In this document: positions 12,344 through 23,384 of the stretch, in pieces
Position numbering within the stretch: position 1 is the first letter of the stretch
How the letters are laid out: each line of letters starts with the position of its first letter
Origin: Cytospora piceicola
Taxonomy: Eukaryota > Ascomycota > Sordariomycetes > Diaporthales > Cytosporaceae
Direction: 5' to 3'
DNA length: 64,000 bases
Assembly: GCA_023375675.1 (NCBI GenBank)
Contig: JALQBC010000012.1
Span: 558,001 to 622,000, forward strand
Translations under genes and position numbers: made by a program
Notes under the pieces: generated by a model
Database searches by the model: none
What the model saw: only the letters and a program-made list of their open reading frames with translations
Told to the model about the DNA's origin: nothing

Positions 12344-15300
12344 GGAATATCAAAGGCCCCGGACTCTTTGCATGCACACATACTTAGCAGCAGAGTTGCC
12401 GCCTAATCTTCGCTTCAACCTTAACGTCAGCAACGGAGTCAATGAAAAGCGTTTAGTTCACAATGGGGGAAGGATGTTTGGAGTTTTTAGGTCGGGCGGA
12501 CGACACGTTTTGATACCACGGTGCATATCTTTTTTTTATTTCACGTCTTCAATATATAATCTTTCTTGTCTTATTGAATAATCTGTCATCGGCTATCAAC
12601 TGGCTGGCGTGATCCTGCTTTCGTCGTACGGGAATGTTTCTTCGTCTTATACGGCTTGGAAAGGAAACCAAGTGAGCGGTTCATCCTCAATACCTAGGAT
12701 CGTGGGATGGGGAGGGGGGAATTTATTGATGGAGGGAGAGATCTACGGTGACGGAAGTAGTTTTGAGGCTTTGTGTCGGAATTGGTTCAACTGTCTGTCC
12801 CCTTCTCAGGGAGAAATCGAACTTATTCGACACGAAATGATGATACACTTATAAGGCCTGCTGTGGGCTGTCCACACAAACCACTCAGTCCCGTTCTTTT
12901 TCCTCGATACATGTGTACTAAATCTTGAATTAAGACATCTCAAGCCATAGTCGCAAGGTCAGTCAATGGGTATCTTTCATCCAGCCAGTGGGTATTTTTC
13001 TGTGGACCAGTACAACGCCCGAAGTCTACCTACCTAGATAGGTATACCACTCGGGTCCGACAATGGAAATCCGGGTTCATACGTACGATAGGTATCTTGC
13101 TATGATACTTGAGTCTCACGGTCCACCGAAGGCTGCCGGTTGAGTCCCGCACTTCTGCTACTTTGCCACGGATAGGTCAGAACGGTTGAGGAGTCCGTCC
13201 TCATAGGGGCAGAGGAGTCATACCCGGCCCATACAAGTTTCATACGATAATTGGCAGATCTTTGAATACTGGACTTCATTGGCTCTCCATGCCTTATGTG
13301 AATCGTATTATAGGTTACCACATATAAATATAATATGCAGATGTGACCTGTCAATCCCACACCACTATCGAGACAAACATACCCCATTTCTTCAGATCGT
13401 GTCTTCACCGTGGTGTGACCATCCGTTACCGGGCCGGGGAGTTGAACATGTGTTTATTTATTATTTCTTTTTGGCTTGGTCGTACCTGCCAGTTTTATAC
13501 TTACGCAATGCTGGGGGAGCTCCTGCCTCTTTTCGTTCGCCGAGAGACGCATTTAGCCGCGAGAACGCCTGACTACCTACGGGTACCTCTGGGACCTACC
13601 TACCTAGGGTAGGCAGGTACCCACGCAAGTCTGCAACAACCGTTGACGCACTACCCTGACCACATGGGCACTTAGTGTTGGTAGGAAACTCCCTAGGTAG
13701 GTAGTTTGCACTCGTCCGTTGGTCATTTGCCACTCATATTATATTACTGGCCTGGCAGGATCCAAGGTTTTCCATTCCCTTCCCCAGCTGGTAGACTAAT
13801 GTCTACCAGGCCTCCTCCCTTCTCCTTCACCTACTTCCCTCGCCCACGCCTTCGCCGTCGCATTCACATTGACCGTTACTCTGGTACCTTTAAGGTGTTG
13901 AAATCCAAATCCCACAATGAGATTGCTCTTCTATCTATTATATTCTGTCGAGAAGTAGGAAGCTCAAAAACCACACCAACCTCCGGCGGTAACAGGAATG
14001 GCCGCTCAGGAAACCGACGACAGTATATCTCCTCACCTAAATATATCAAAGCACTTTTAACCCTATCCTCACCCCCCTCCCTCTTTCCGCCTGACTTCCA
14101 CAGGGGTCCGTTGCCTCATAACGGCAAATTATTGTCCTCGAGACGAGACATTCACATGACCGATGCCTTAGATCACCCTTTCCCGACCTTATACCCCCAG
14201 TGGCAGTCCCCCACAGAAGCGTGGCCATCGAACCAGCTGATAGTTGGCGCAAGGAGGCAAGTGCCCAGATGCTGTATCGAGGTTGGTGGCCGGATGAGTT
14301 GTCTACAGTCGCAAGCAAGTCAAGCGCGCCATAAACACCCTCCTCAGCAACCTAAGCACAGGCGATAGCAAGGATATCTGAGTGGCCAGCGTGCCCTTGC
14401 GGAAAGACGGTTGAGAAAGGGCTTTGGGGAGACGCATGTCCTCGCTATTACTGTGTTGCCGCCATGGGATGAGGACATTTCCCCGCCCTACACAAGTCGC
14501 AGAGGGCTTCACTGGAGCCCGTTCTGTAGGGGCAACCGTGGATATGGTGGTTGCACGGCTTGTCGCTCATCTGGTTCACGGGTGTCGCGGTTCCGGTATT
14601 CTTTGCTTCAAAAGCCATGAGAGCAGAAGTAGAAGGTGCAAAGTTTGTTGGTTTTGATGTCGAAGAAGTTTCTTACGACAGCGGTGGTTTTATCTGGCGA
14701 CTGAGTTGAACAAGACGTCCCAGTTTCCGTGGGTTGGGGCGACCGAGGGGCACGGAGGAGATCAAGACGAAATTCAGATGGGAAATGGTGACTATCACAT
14801 CTCTCACCCGCACGAAGGCTCCCTCGGGGGCACAATAAATATATGGCTGTCCTTGTCAGGGATTTGGACCCCTGCATCGACCGAGCTTGGGCCTCTGCCG
14901 TTACAGTACGTCCGGTTTGTTTTACCAAGGCATTTGGGTGTCACTATGAAGGTGCAGATGACGAGTATCAACGGCGGATTTTCACACCACGCGGCTCACG
15001 GTGCGACGGGGGACGGGCTCTCACCTGCTTGGGACGCATGCAAGCCACTCACCTTGTCTCCGGGACATGCAATCTCCAAAGGCACTGTGAAGTTGTGCTG
15101 CCTCCTTGCGGCGTTGGAATGCAAACTGTCTCGTGCAGCAAAACGAAAGAAGGAGAAGAAGAAAAAATCAATGCCCACAAGACGACCCCTTGTCTCGGAA
15201 GTTCCTTCATCGATATGAATACCCCCGAAGAGCTACACGTCAGTTTCAGTGTGAAACCTACGCTGTCGATTACGGTATCGTCAAGTACGGTATCGTCGAT

Positions 15301-17646
15301 AACGCGGGCATGTTCCGATGAAACCTTTCCTTCCTGCCTTGTTGAAGAGACAGTGGTATTTGGTACTGTCCTGATGAGCACAACGCCACCGGCAACGTTC
15401 GCCATGTACGATTTTGGAGCATATGTGAGACAAAGAGGCTCGGCCGAAAGTATAACATGATTCTTTCTCTGGGTGGGTCATCTTTGTCGATGCCGCAATC
15501 CTGATCTCATCTTAAATGTCGAGCTGATGCGGTACATGCGAAGATTTGATAGACGGTCACTTAGCGATGGCATCGAACTGAGTAGCGGTGAACCTCGCAT
15601 CAACGAAAGCGGGTGATGAAGGGCCAGCATCCGATTTGGCCGACCGTTGTGTGCAAGCATCTTATGCACGCACGAGTTGCATGTCCCCTTTCCTATGTAC
15701 AACAACGAACACCTAGAGAGCTGGGTAGGTTCTTCCGTTCGCCCCAAGAGGTTCAGCCAAGGGTACTCCGTACCGCTTTTGGAAGTATTTACCGGGCTCA
15801 AAAGCAAAGTAAGGATCCGTAAGTGCGAACAAGGCTGTAATCTGCAGTCTTTCCAAGTCCTGGTCGCTGTGGATGCCGTCCGGTTCGTTGGATTGTCAAC
15901 CGGTAAGTAAGTCGTACATACCGTCCTTCCAACCTTGGTGATGAAGTTACATCTGATCAATTCATACATCCACAGGATTGGCTTTGTGTGGCACTTGGGC
16001 GTTCTGTGACTTCCAACGGCCGTAAACCTCAGTGCGCAGCCGAGACATCAACTAGGCTCTGCATCCGCCTCGTCCCCGTCTCTCATTTAAGGTACATGGC
16101 GACGTTCCCACGGGCCGTTCCCCCTTAGCGCATGTCAGTACTCGTCAGTCAACAGTCTGTCAAACCACCTCGGGTCCACACCAACCAGGAGTGACAGCTC
16201 ACATTCCCGCAATGCACGTTGATGTTGCGCAGCAGAACTGAAAAATAACCAGCTGTCACCACTCGGACCTCTAGCCGTCCTACACGAGAGACATGCTCTA
16301 CCAACCCTGGTGGAGATGTCTCGGCCTGTGTAACACTACATTCTCGAGCAAGCCGGGAATGGACGTCGGGGATATCGCGCAATGCATAAAGGCACGTGGG
16401 CTAATAATGACGTGCAGTTGTCACTTTGCTGAAGAAGCACCTGCGCAACTCTCGCTGTTTGTTCCTGAGCCTAGCGTGGCCTATAACCAAGGTGGAACGA
16501 TGCCTACTTCTCAGAATCAGAGGTCGCTGAGCAGAGGACAACTGGTGTCTCACTAGGTTATTCCTGGATGAGACCGAGAGGCGTTTAAACCATCCCTTCT
16601 TTCCACTGTTGGCGCCAGGGGTCGGGTCACCTGCCTGGCCGTGACAGCGAAGAAGCAGCACACTAATCGCTCGCTTGTCTCTTGCGCCAGACCTGTGTTA
16701 GTGGGCGGCATAGTGTCGACACATGTTGCTGCTTTCACGATCGGGAATCATGCCAAAGGCCTCGATGCTAAGTGGATGGACCTTGCAGGTGAGCTCGTGT
16801 TGGCCCAAAGGAGGAAGCGCTAGCCACATGGTCGCCCCCAAGGCATGCCCGTATGAGCATTCGGGAGAGGTCTGGCCGTGTTTGGGTGACAAGCGCCGTT
16901 CGGCATTCCGGGGGCACAGGCTGTTGCGTTTGCCCGTTCTGAATCATGCTGGCGTTCCAACTGCACGATACCTTCTTCCGGACGGCGCCGTATTCGTTCG
17001 TACTCGTTATCGGGAATCGCTTTGGGGGTTTAGGGTGAAGGTGTAGCTGTGCAGTCTTTTCTGGCCCTGCCTCCAGCAATTGGCTGGAATCACTCGTGGC
17101 TTTTTGCTTACACGATATTTCTCAAAGGAATATGGACTGGGGTTAAGGGAAGATACTTTGTACGTGCCTGACGGTTTGCTTTCCGAAAAGCTGTGGCGAT
17201 GCAAGGGAAGTGACGCAACAAGCGGCTTCGAGTTTGGCCTCCCGCGGGTGAGTGGCTTGAACTGTGCCTCAAGGGATGACGACAGACCACACCAATTGCT
17301 GACATCTCTCACCCACCCTGCCACCCATCCACCCATTCACTCAAGCTGAACTCTGGCGTTGAGGGTCACGTTGCTGGGGACAAGCGCGCAGGCTGGATTG
17401 GCCAGACCGGCGGACGGTTGTTTGGGCCGTTGGTTTGGACCCTGAAGTGAATGGGCGCGCTTCAAGGGCGGCGCAGTCACACCTGGTAGATACCATAAGC
17501 CGGGGCCACTCTTTCTCTCCTTATATAATGATCACCCCTACCAAATAGGTACATGCCCCTCTCCTGGACCCTTCACACTCCGTTGCTACTAAAACACTCC
17601 ATTCCTGTTATCGACAACAATACCTCCGAGACGAATTCGAAGCGAC
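12344..17646. other. 5.3-kb gene-poor spacer
   Basis: Several overlapping frames of 100-220 codons occur (for example around 13.7-14.4 and 14.8-15.5 kb), but none shows codon bias, a domain or splice-consistent extension, and frames on both strands compete. CCTAGGTA-type elements lie near 12691, 13028, 13571-13625 and 13683. A TATA box near 17522 belongs to the next gene. Confidence 0.55.
17522..17528 (+). promoter_or_regulatory. TATA box of the Q-rich gene
   Basis: TATATAA lies 119 bases before the ATG at 17647 and is followed by a CT-rich then CA/AC-rich leader, the usual fungal promoter layout. Confidence 0.55.
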
Positions 17647-18554
17647 ATGTCTGCAAACGATTACTACTCCTCCGCTGGCGGCGGCCACCAGCAACAACAA
17701 CAACAGTACGGTGGATATCAGCAGCAGCAGGGTTACGGACAAGGACAGCAGAACTACCCTCAACAGGTATGCGACAGTCGTAGCGCCACGCTGTGCGCAA
17801 GTGATCGAATGAATGAATACTAAGCTATCTCGCACCCCAGGGCTCTTATCCTCCACAATCCCATTCTCCCTACGGTCAACAAGGCGGCTACAACCCACCT
17901 CCTCAGCAATCCTACGGCTCCCCCGCTCCCCAATACGGCCAGCAGCACGGATACGGAGCGCCACCTCCCCAGCACGGCTACGGCGGAAGCCCATCGCCCT
18001 ATCCACAGCACCAGCAGCACGGCTACGGTGATCATCAGCAATACCCTCCGCAGCAGCAGCATCAGCAACAGTATGGTCAGCAACCATACGGAGGAGGGTA
18101 CGGCGGTCAGCACGACCAGCAGCAGCAACATGGTGGGTACGACCAGCAGCAACAGCAGCACGGCGGCGCGTACGGCCAGGGCGGGCAGCAGGCGTACGGC
18201 GCGCCCGGGCAGCCCGGCCAGCAAGACCGCGGCCTGATGGGCGGCATCCTCGGAGCAGGCGCCGCGGGCTTCGCCGCGCACAGCGCTGGTGGCGGTGGGC
18301 TCGGCTCGTTCGCCGCCGCGGCCCTGGGGGGTCTTGGGGGCAGCAAGCTGGAGGACAGGCTCAGTGGGAAGAAGAAGTAAGTCCACGAGCCGATTCCAAG
18401 ATACCGAGGGGGTGTGGTTTGGGGACGTGTGTGTGTGTGTGTGCGCAGGACTGACTCGATTGTGAACAGGGAGAAGAAGAACAAGAAGGACAAGAGCCAC
18501 AAGAAGAGGAGAGGCAGCCACTCGTCGTCGAGCTCGAGCAGCGATTCCGACTAA
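17647..18554 (+). CDS. Gln/Gly/Tyr-rich prion-like protein with glycine zipper
   Basis: Exons 17647-17766, 17841-18376 and 18470-18554 give 246 residues. Residues 1 to about 195 are disordered and prion-like: Gln, Gly, Tyr, Pro and His with repeated QQYGG, HGYG and PQQ patterns and almost no charge. Residues about 200-240 (RGLMGGILGAGAAGFAAHSAGGGG...) carry small-residue periodicity typical of a glycine-zipper membrane or self-association segment. The tail is basic (KKEKKNKKDK) then ends in a Ser/Asp run (SSSSSSSDSD) suitable for CK2 phosphorylation. Intron 1 (74 bp) has an ATACTAAG branch site. Intron 2 has two in-frame acceptors 21 bases apart (after 18448 and 18469); the distal one is preferred because an ACTGAC branch site precedes it. 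Function unknown; similar proteins are common in filamentous ascomycetes. Confidence 0.8.
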
Positions 18555-20927
18555 GTCCGTGGCTGGCTTGTCCGTACTGTTGGTTGTGAATACCCCCAGG
18601 TGGTCTATCCTTGGCTTTTCCTGATTAGGAATCTTGCATTTCCTTGTTTCATCATGGCGACATACCGTCTGGGAGAGTGATACCAGGTGGTCATTGTCGA
18701 GCCTCACCATTTGCAGCATTCAATTACTCTATGCCAACCCCTCTGGTCATTGACTCCTGGGCTCCAGTTTGCACGCTTGGTTGCAGTCTTCCACGTTGAG
18801 GTCTTGTCCACGCTCGGGCCATTATGAAGTCCAGCTCTCCTGGGTCCTATTCGCGGAACGTGATGCCCAAGAACATTGATATGTGTGACTTCATTTAACC
18901 GGCGAGGAACATGCGAACTGATGGTCAGAGGACCGCGGCAACATCACGACGAAGTGTTGTCATCGTAGTCCCAAAATCAGACATGTCCTTCTTATGCACC
19001 GACAGCATAGTGAGTTACACGCTAGACAAGTCCAAGACGAGCAGCAACAACAGTTCAGGGGGATACTCCTACATGGGCGGATGCTAGTGGTCCTTCATGA
19101 ATCCCAGCAGAGGCGAACTCCTCAAGTCCGTCGAGGTTATGGCAAGATCTAGAACATACAACAGGTATCACGAGACAAGCTCATACATGTGGCATGACTG
19201 AACTGGCCTCAGGCCAGACACAACTTGTATTTCAGGTGGGATGTCCCCGCAAATCTCAGCACTTCCATCGAGTTGGCACCACGGATCTTGATGGCGCGAT
19301 GGAGCTGAGTATACGATAGAGTAGGTCCCGTTGCTGTAAAGTATCATACCGATCGGGGAGATGAGGTGTGTTATGTGTAATCACTTGGTTCATGGAGGAG
19401 GATTCTGGGAGCGCAGCATCAACAAGAAGGAGGAGACAGGTGAGCCCATGTTGTGCGGCTTACCTCCCTTTTCGCAACCTGAGTATGGGATGGAGATACG
19501 ATGAAGGGTGTGTATACATACCCCTGGCTTGGGCTGGGTTGTACGGAGAGCAGCTGCTATATCGATATCTCCATGGCCCCTGCCAAACAGGGATGGCAAG
19601 CCATACATACTACTCTTCCTTGTGTTTTTTTTAATCCGAAATATATACCTAGGTATATATACCCGCATTCTATTTCTTCTGGGGCTTGTTCCACCGGCCG
19701 GCCACAAGGCTGTCCGAACTGTCTGGAGCGGCCTTTGCGTGCGTACATTGTTGAAACCGCCCGGACTCCCATCTCAGGAACTAATTCCATGTCACCAAAT
19801 GCGAACTTGGCGGCCTGTGTGCCTCCTGAAAAGGGGATAATGGCTTCGTGTCCCGTTTATGGCCACGGCTTAACATGTACCAAAACGTCCTCAGAGAAAA
19901 TATTCAGGTTCGAGTCTTGAGCCCAGCCCTCGCTAGGCCTGGCATGTAACATGAAGTAAAGTGAGGTGATGTGACATGAGCGCCATATTATTCCCCGCCT
20001 GTTACGAATGTCCATAGTTCAAATCATTGAGTTTATATACTCCGACATGACGTGGCTCAGCTGCCACTTCACTGTTCGCATGTGACAACAAAAGTGCTCC
20101 GTATGGAAACCGAGTACCTGCGAGGACTTGTATCTTACAGCAGCTACATATGTACTACTTAGTACCTACCTAGGTACTTAAGTAGGCATCACAATTGATT
20201 CAGGGTCGACAACCCTACGACAGTCCTACGTACTTAGTTATTACCTCTCTACCAATATTTGAGAAGTGTCAACATTATGAGCCAATCAGGTCTTATAGTG
20301 CCGCCCTGCCGTGGCCGGATTGGGAAGGCAGTTCATCGAACTAAACGGTGACTGAGTCGTAAGAAACCGTTCGCTGCCCATCATGAAGGAGTCTCAAGGC
20401 TGTAACAAGGTTCGACTTGTACTTTTCGACAACTAAATGCAGGCAAAACATACTCAGTACGAAGCCTGCGAGGAGGCCGCACCGTCAACACGGGGTGGCG
20501 TAGGGAGGAGGACTCCCAGGTGAATGCTTGCAGGCAGCCAAGAAGAACATGACAAGAAGCGGAAGTATCACCGTCGAGTGGTGAAGGAGGGTCTGAAAGA
20601 ATACGAGGGCTAAGTGCCCAAAAGATGAAATTGCTAGATCTATGACTAGGGTATAAATATGAGAGATATGTTCTCAGAGATATGTTCTCATGACATCATT
20701 AAGTTGTTGTATATGCGTGTGGTTAGTGTCTGCCGCGCTGGTTGCGGCGGGCCAAAATCCACGGTATCTTTTAAATACGGGTTCTGCGAAGCCCAGCGGC
20801 GGTTCATAAACCAACTGCTGCGACTCGGAACCATACCAGATCCACCCTTTCCCTTATAACCCCCTTGAAAACGGGTCCTCTGGTATTCTTCTTATACTTC
20901 TCGAGCGAGGCTGGCGCCTGCTCTCAC
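18555..20927. other. 2.4-kb spacer
   Basis: No gene supported. Contains a perfect 20-bp palindrome at 19641-19660, a CCTAGGTA/ACTTAAGT element near 20162-20185 and a 14-bp tandem duplication (AGAGATATGTTCTC) at about 20661-20688. Open frames near 19.4-19.9 kb exist on both strands and run through the palindrome, with no coding bias. Confidence 0.6.
19641..19660. repeat. Perfect 20-bp palindrome on a CCTAGG core
   Basis: ATATATACCT is followed directly by its reverse complement AGGTATATAT, making the longest perfect member of the intergenic CCTAGG palindrome family seen here. Confidence 0.85.
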
Positions 20928-22751
20928 TCAAATCATAACACCCTTGTTCTGCTTTCTGTCGACGTTGTAGTTCTTCCAGACCGCAATGGCAGGGATGGCA
21001 AGGACCAGGATAGCAGTGGCAGCGATGCAGCTCTGCTTCTGGTAGTAGCCCCAGGCGTAGTTGATGGCATCACGGGTAGCGCTGCCGACAGGGTAGGTGA
21101 CCTGCGTCGTGTAGCCACCCTGGAATATGGTCAAGTAATCGGCCTTGGTATCGTCGGGGAGTGCCCTCAGGAGTGCCTGGGGGATGACGTTGTTGTAGAT
21201 GGCACCGGTGACAGCGGTGCCGATGGCCCCGCCGATGCTGGAAGAGAGGCCGATGAGGGACAGCATCATGGGCACGCCGTCGCGGTCAGAGGCCGCCATG
21301 ACGGCCATGTCCTCGCTGATGACGAGCGTGCCGCCCGAGAAGGCAATGAAGATCTGGCACATGACCAAGTAGCCGATGCCCTGGTCGGAGCCGCGGAAGT
21401 GGATCATGAGGCCGGCACCAAGCATCATCAGGGGCAGGCCGAAGAAGAGGGCCGCGTACTTGAAGTGCTTGGTCTGTCGCACCCAGACGCCGAAGACCAC
21501 AGCCCAGAATGTGGAGCCCACGTTGTAGATCTCGGTCATGTAACCAGCCATTTGAACATCAAGGTCGTAAACGACCATGAGGAAGGAGTAATACTGCAGG
21601 TCCCATGCGTAGAAGGAGAAGTACAGGATAGCAGACAGGCAGCAGGCTCCTGTCACCGTGCGGCTCTTGAACAGCTCCCAGCGGATGAAATGGCAACGGG
21701 CAAAGTAGCGCTCCCAAATGTAGAAGACGGGGAACAGGCAGACCCCAATAACCACCATGGCGATGAACTTGGCCGAGGAGTAACCGGCAAAGTTATACGA
21801 CACCAGGGAGAAGGGTAGCAGGAACAGGACGAAAGCGGCCATCAGAATGAAGCAGCCAATAATGTCGAACTCGTGGATGTAGTGCATGATAGACTGGGGA
21901 ATCGTCCTGCCGCTTGGCTCACGCTTGTAAAGTCCCATCTTCTGGGCCTTGATGGTGTAGAACTTGAAGACGACCGCGAGGGGGGTGAAGACGAAGAACA
22001 TGATGATGACGAAGGCGCCGTAGCCCCAGCGCCAGGTGGTCGTGTCCAGGAAGCTCGCAGCGGCCAGGGGCGCGGTGAAGGCGGTGCAGATGAACGGGGT
22101 GCTGACAAAGGCGAAGGCGAAGGCTCGGTTCCGGAGGCCAGATGTGTCGGCGACGAAGACGTCCATGATCAGGTAGATGGCATCGTAGCCGATCCAGTAC
22201 AGCGTGTAGCCGGCGGCGTAGGCGCTGGGGCCGTTGCTGGCGGCGAGGATGATCAGGCCGACCAGGTAGACGCAGACAAAGAAGAAGAAGCCCTCGGCGC
22301 GGCCCCAGAGGTTGAGCATCCGGGCAATGGGCAGCTTGATGACGCCGCCGATGACGGCGGCGAGGACGTAGGCGGTGCTGATCTCGGGGGCGGCGGCGAA
22401 GCCGGAGTAGGCGTAGACGTTGAAGGTGTTGGTGGTCCCCTGCTGGAGAGCCAGCATGAAGAAGCAGACCCAGATCCAGGCGTAGGTGGTGTAGACGGCC
22501 CACTTTGGCCAGACGAGAGCGGCAGCCTCGGCCTTCTGGACACCGAGGGCGGCACTGTCGGTGACATGGTTGGGGTCGGCCTGGATCTCCTTCTCGTTCA
22601 CCTGCTCCAGGCTGACTCTGGAAGAGGAGACCGGAGCAGGCTGCTCGACATCATGGGCGTTCTTGACGTCGGGGCTGGGCGAGACATCGTTGTCGGTGGC
22701 TCTGACAATATTTGTACTGTGGTCCGCCCTGGACTTGCTGAAGAACCTCAT
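20928..22751 (-). CDS. MFS siderophore-iron transporter (ARN/SIT/Mir family)
   Basis: Single exon, 607 residues, the usual length for fungal siderophore:H+ symporters with 14 transmembrane helices. These take up ferric siderophore complexes across the plasma membrane. A charged, disordered cytosolic N-terminus (1-82) precedes the first membrane segment (about 86-104, [23 protein letters not shown]). Family marks include the Q-Q-G-T-x-x-x-F after helix 1, the Y-x-x-Y-W-I-G-Y-D-A-x-Y-L segment, a long loop before helix 7, and a final Tyr-rich extracellular loop ([24 protein letters not shown]) before the last helix. The ATG at 22751 was taken as start; further upstream only a GTG-started extension exists. 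A TATA box and SreA-type GATA sites lie upstream. The preferred siderophore cannot be read from the sequence. Confidence 0.93.
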   Translation of the reverse strand: MRFFSKSRADHSTNIVRATDNDVSPSPDVKNAHDVEQPAPVSSSRVSLEQVNEKEIQADPNHVTDSAALGVQKAEAAALVWPKWAVYTTYAWIWVCFFMLALQQGTTNTFNVYAYSGFAAAPEISTAYVLAAVIGGVIKLPIARMLNLWGRAEGFFFFVCVYLVGLIILAASNGPSAYAAGYTLYWIGYDAIYLIMDVFVADTSGLRNRAFAFAFVSTPFICTAFTAPLAAASFLDTTTWRWGYGAFVIIMFFVFTPLAVVFKFYTIKAQKMGLYKREPSGRTIPQSIMHYIHEFDIIGCFILMAAFVLFLLPFSLVSYNFAGYSSAKFIAMVVIGVCLFPVFYIWERYFARCHFIRWELFKSRTVTGACCLSAILYFSFYAWDLQYYSFLMVVYDLDVQMAGYMTEIYNVGSTFWAVVFGVWVRQTKHFKYAALFFGLPLMMLGAGLMIHFRGSDQGIGYLVMCQIFIAFSGGTLVISEDMAVMAASDRDGVPMMLSLIGLSSSIGGAIGTAVTGAIYNNVIPQALLRALPDDTKADYLTIFQGGYTTQVTYPVGSATRDAINYAWGYYQKQSCIAATAILVLAIPAIAVWKNYNVDRKQNKGVMI

Positions 22752-22955
22752 GGTGGGCAGCGATTTGCGTTCTGATGGGTGTCCAGACTTAGTGGGTTTG
22801 CAAACAAGCGGAGACGATGCATGCAACACTACTCACCTCAACGCCGGAAAGCTCTGAAGCCGCTGTCGATCTGACCGGATGGAAGTATGAGGGCAGGATA
22901 AGAGGATAGAATCAGAGTACGCTGATGCGGGCTAAGCGGGCGAACATGATCTACC

Positions 22956-22962
22956 TTATATA
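22956..22962 (-). promoter_or_regulatory. TATA box of the siderophore transporter
   Basis: On the minus strand TATATAAGG lies about 205 bases before the transporter's ATG. The position fits a leader of around 150-180 bases. Confidence 0.45.
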
Positions 22963-23209
22963 AAATACTCAACAGCAAGGAACCTCGGCAAAGGATCCGG
23001 AGGGCTGCACGTATACTAAAGCACGCACACGCACACACGCACGCCGGTCAATAGTGCATTTTCCAATGCGTGGCGTTGGACAGCTTTGACATCCGGATCG
23101 CCATACATACACACACAACACTTGCATGTACTGGGCAAAATTCAACTCCACACCTCCCGCGTCGAGTCTGGACGAGTCTTGACCAATACCGCCCAGACTG
23201 CCAGGGAAG

Positions 23210-23265
23210 TGTGGATGTGTGTGTGTGTGTGAGAGAGAGAGAAGTGTGTGTGTAAGTGAGTAAGT
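23210..23265. repeat. GT/GA microsatellite
   Basis: Runs of GTGTGTG and GAGAGAG alternate (TGTGTGTGTGTGTG, GAGAGAGAGAG, GTGTGTGTGT), ending in GTGAGTAAGTG. Confidence 0.8.
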
Positions 23266-23338
23266 GCGGGGCCTATGACAGCCTGGATCCAGACCAGTGG
23301 CGTCCTATAGCGGCAAACTTGAGAGTGCTTAAAAGAAT

Positions 23339-23347
23339 TTATCAGAT
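23339..23347 (-). promoter_or_regulatory. SreA/Urbs1-type iron GATA site (distal pair, 1)
   Basis: TTATCAGAT on the plus strand is ATCTGATAA on the gene strand, an exact match to the ATCWGATAA consensus bound by fungal iron-sensing GATA repressors (SreA, SRE, Urbs1). It lies 588 bases upstream of the siderophore transporter's ATG. Confidence 0.6.
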
Positions 23348-23359
23348 CATGGAGATCAT

Positions 23360-23384
23360 GATAAGCAGGGATTTGATCTGATAA
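23360..23384 (+). promoter_or_regulatory. GATAAG plus second SreA-type site
   Basis: A simple GATAAG occurs at 23360-23365 and a full ATCTGATAA at 23376-23384, opposite in orientation to the site at 23339. Three GATA cores within 46 bp upstream of a siderophore transporter fit iron-dependent repression; this is inferred from known SreA targets. Confidence 0.6.

Noticed and set aside
13706..14368. 220-codon open frame in the spacer
   Set aside because: No coding bias, no domain, and the minus strand is also open over part of it.
14618..14710. 30-codon ATG frame reading MRAEVEGAKFVGFD...
   Set aside because: It looks protein-like but is too short, without promoter, splice or homology support.
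14843..15460. 205-codon open frame (plus) overlapped by two other frames
   Set aside because: Three frames compete, none shows bias or a domain, and no splice model improves it.
19905..19920. GGTTCGAGTCT, resembling a tRNA T-loop
   Set aside because: No acceptor stem, anticodon arm or internal promoter A box at the right spacing.
20865..22775. Two long open frames (317 and 300 codons) antisense to the siderophore transporter
   Set aside because: They arise from the strong codon bias of the transporter on the other strand; their predicted proteins are low in complexity (Gly/Asp/Val/Glu/His-rich) with no domain.
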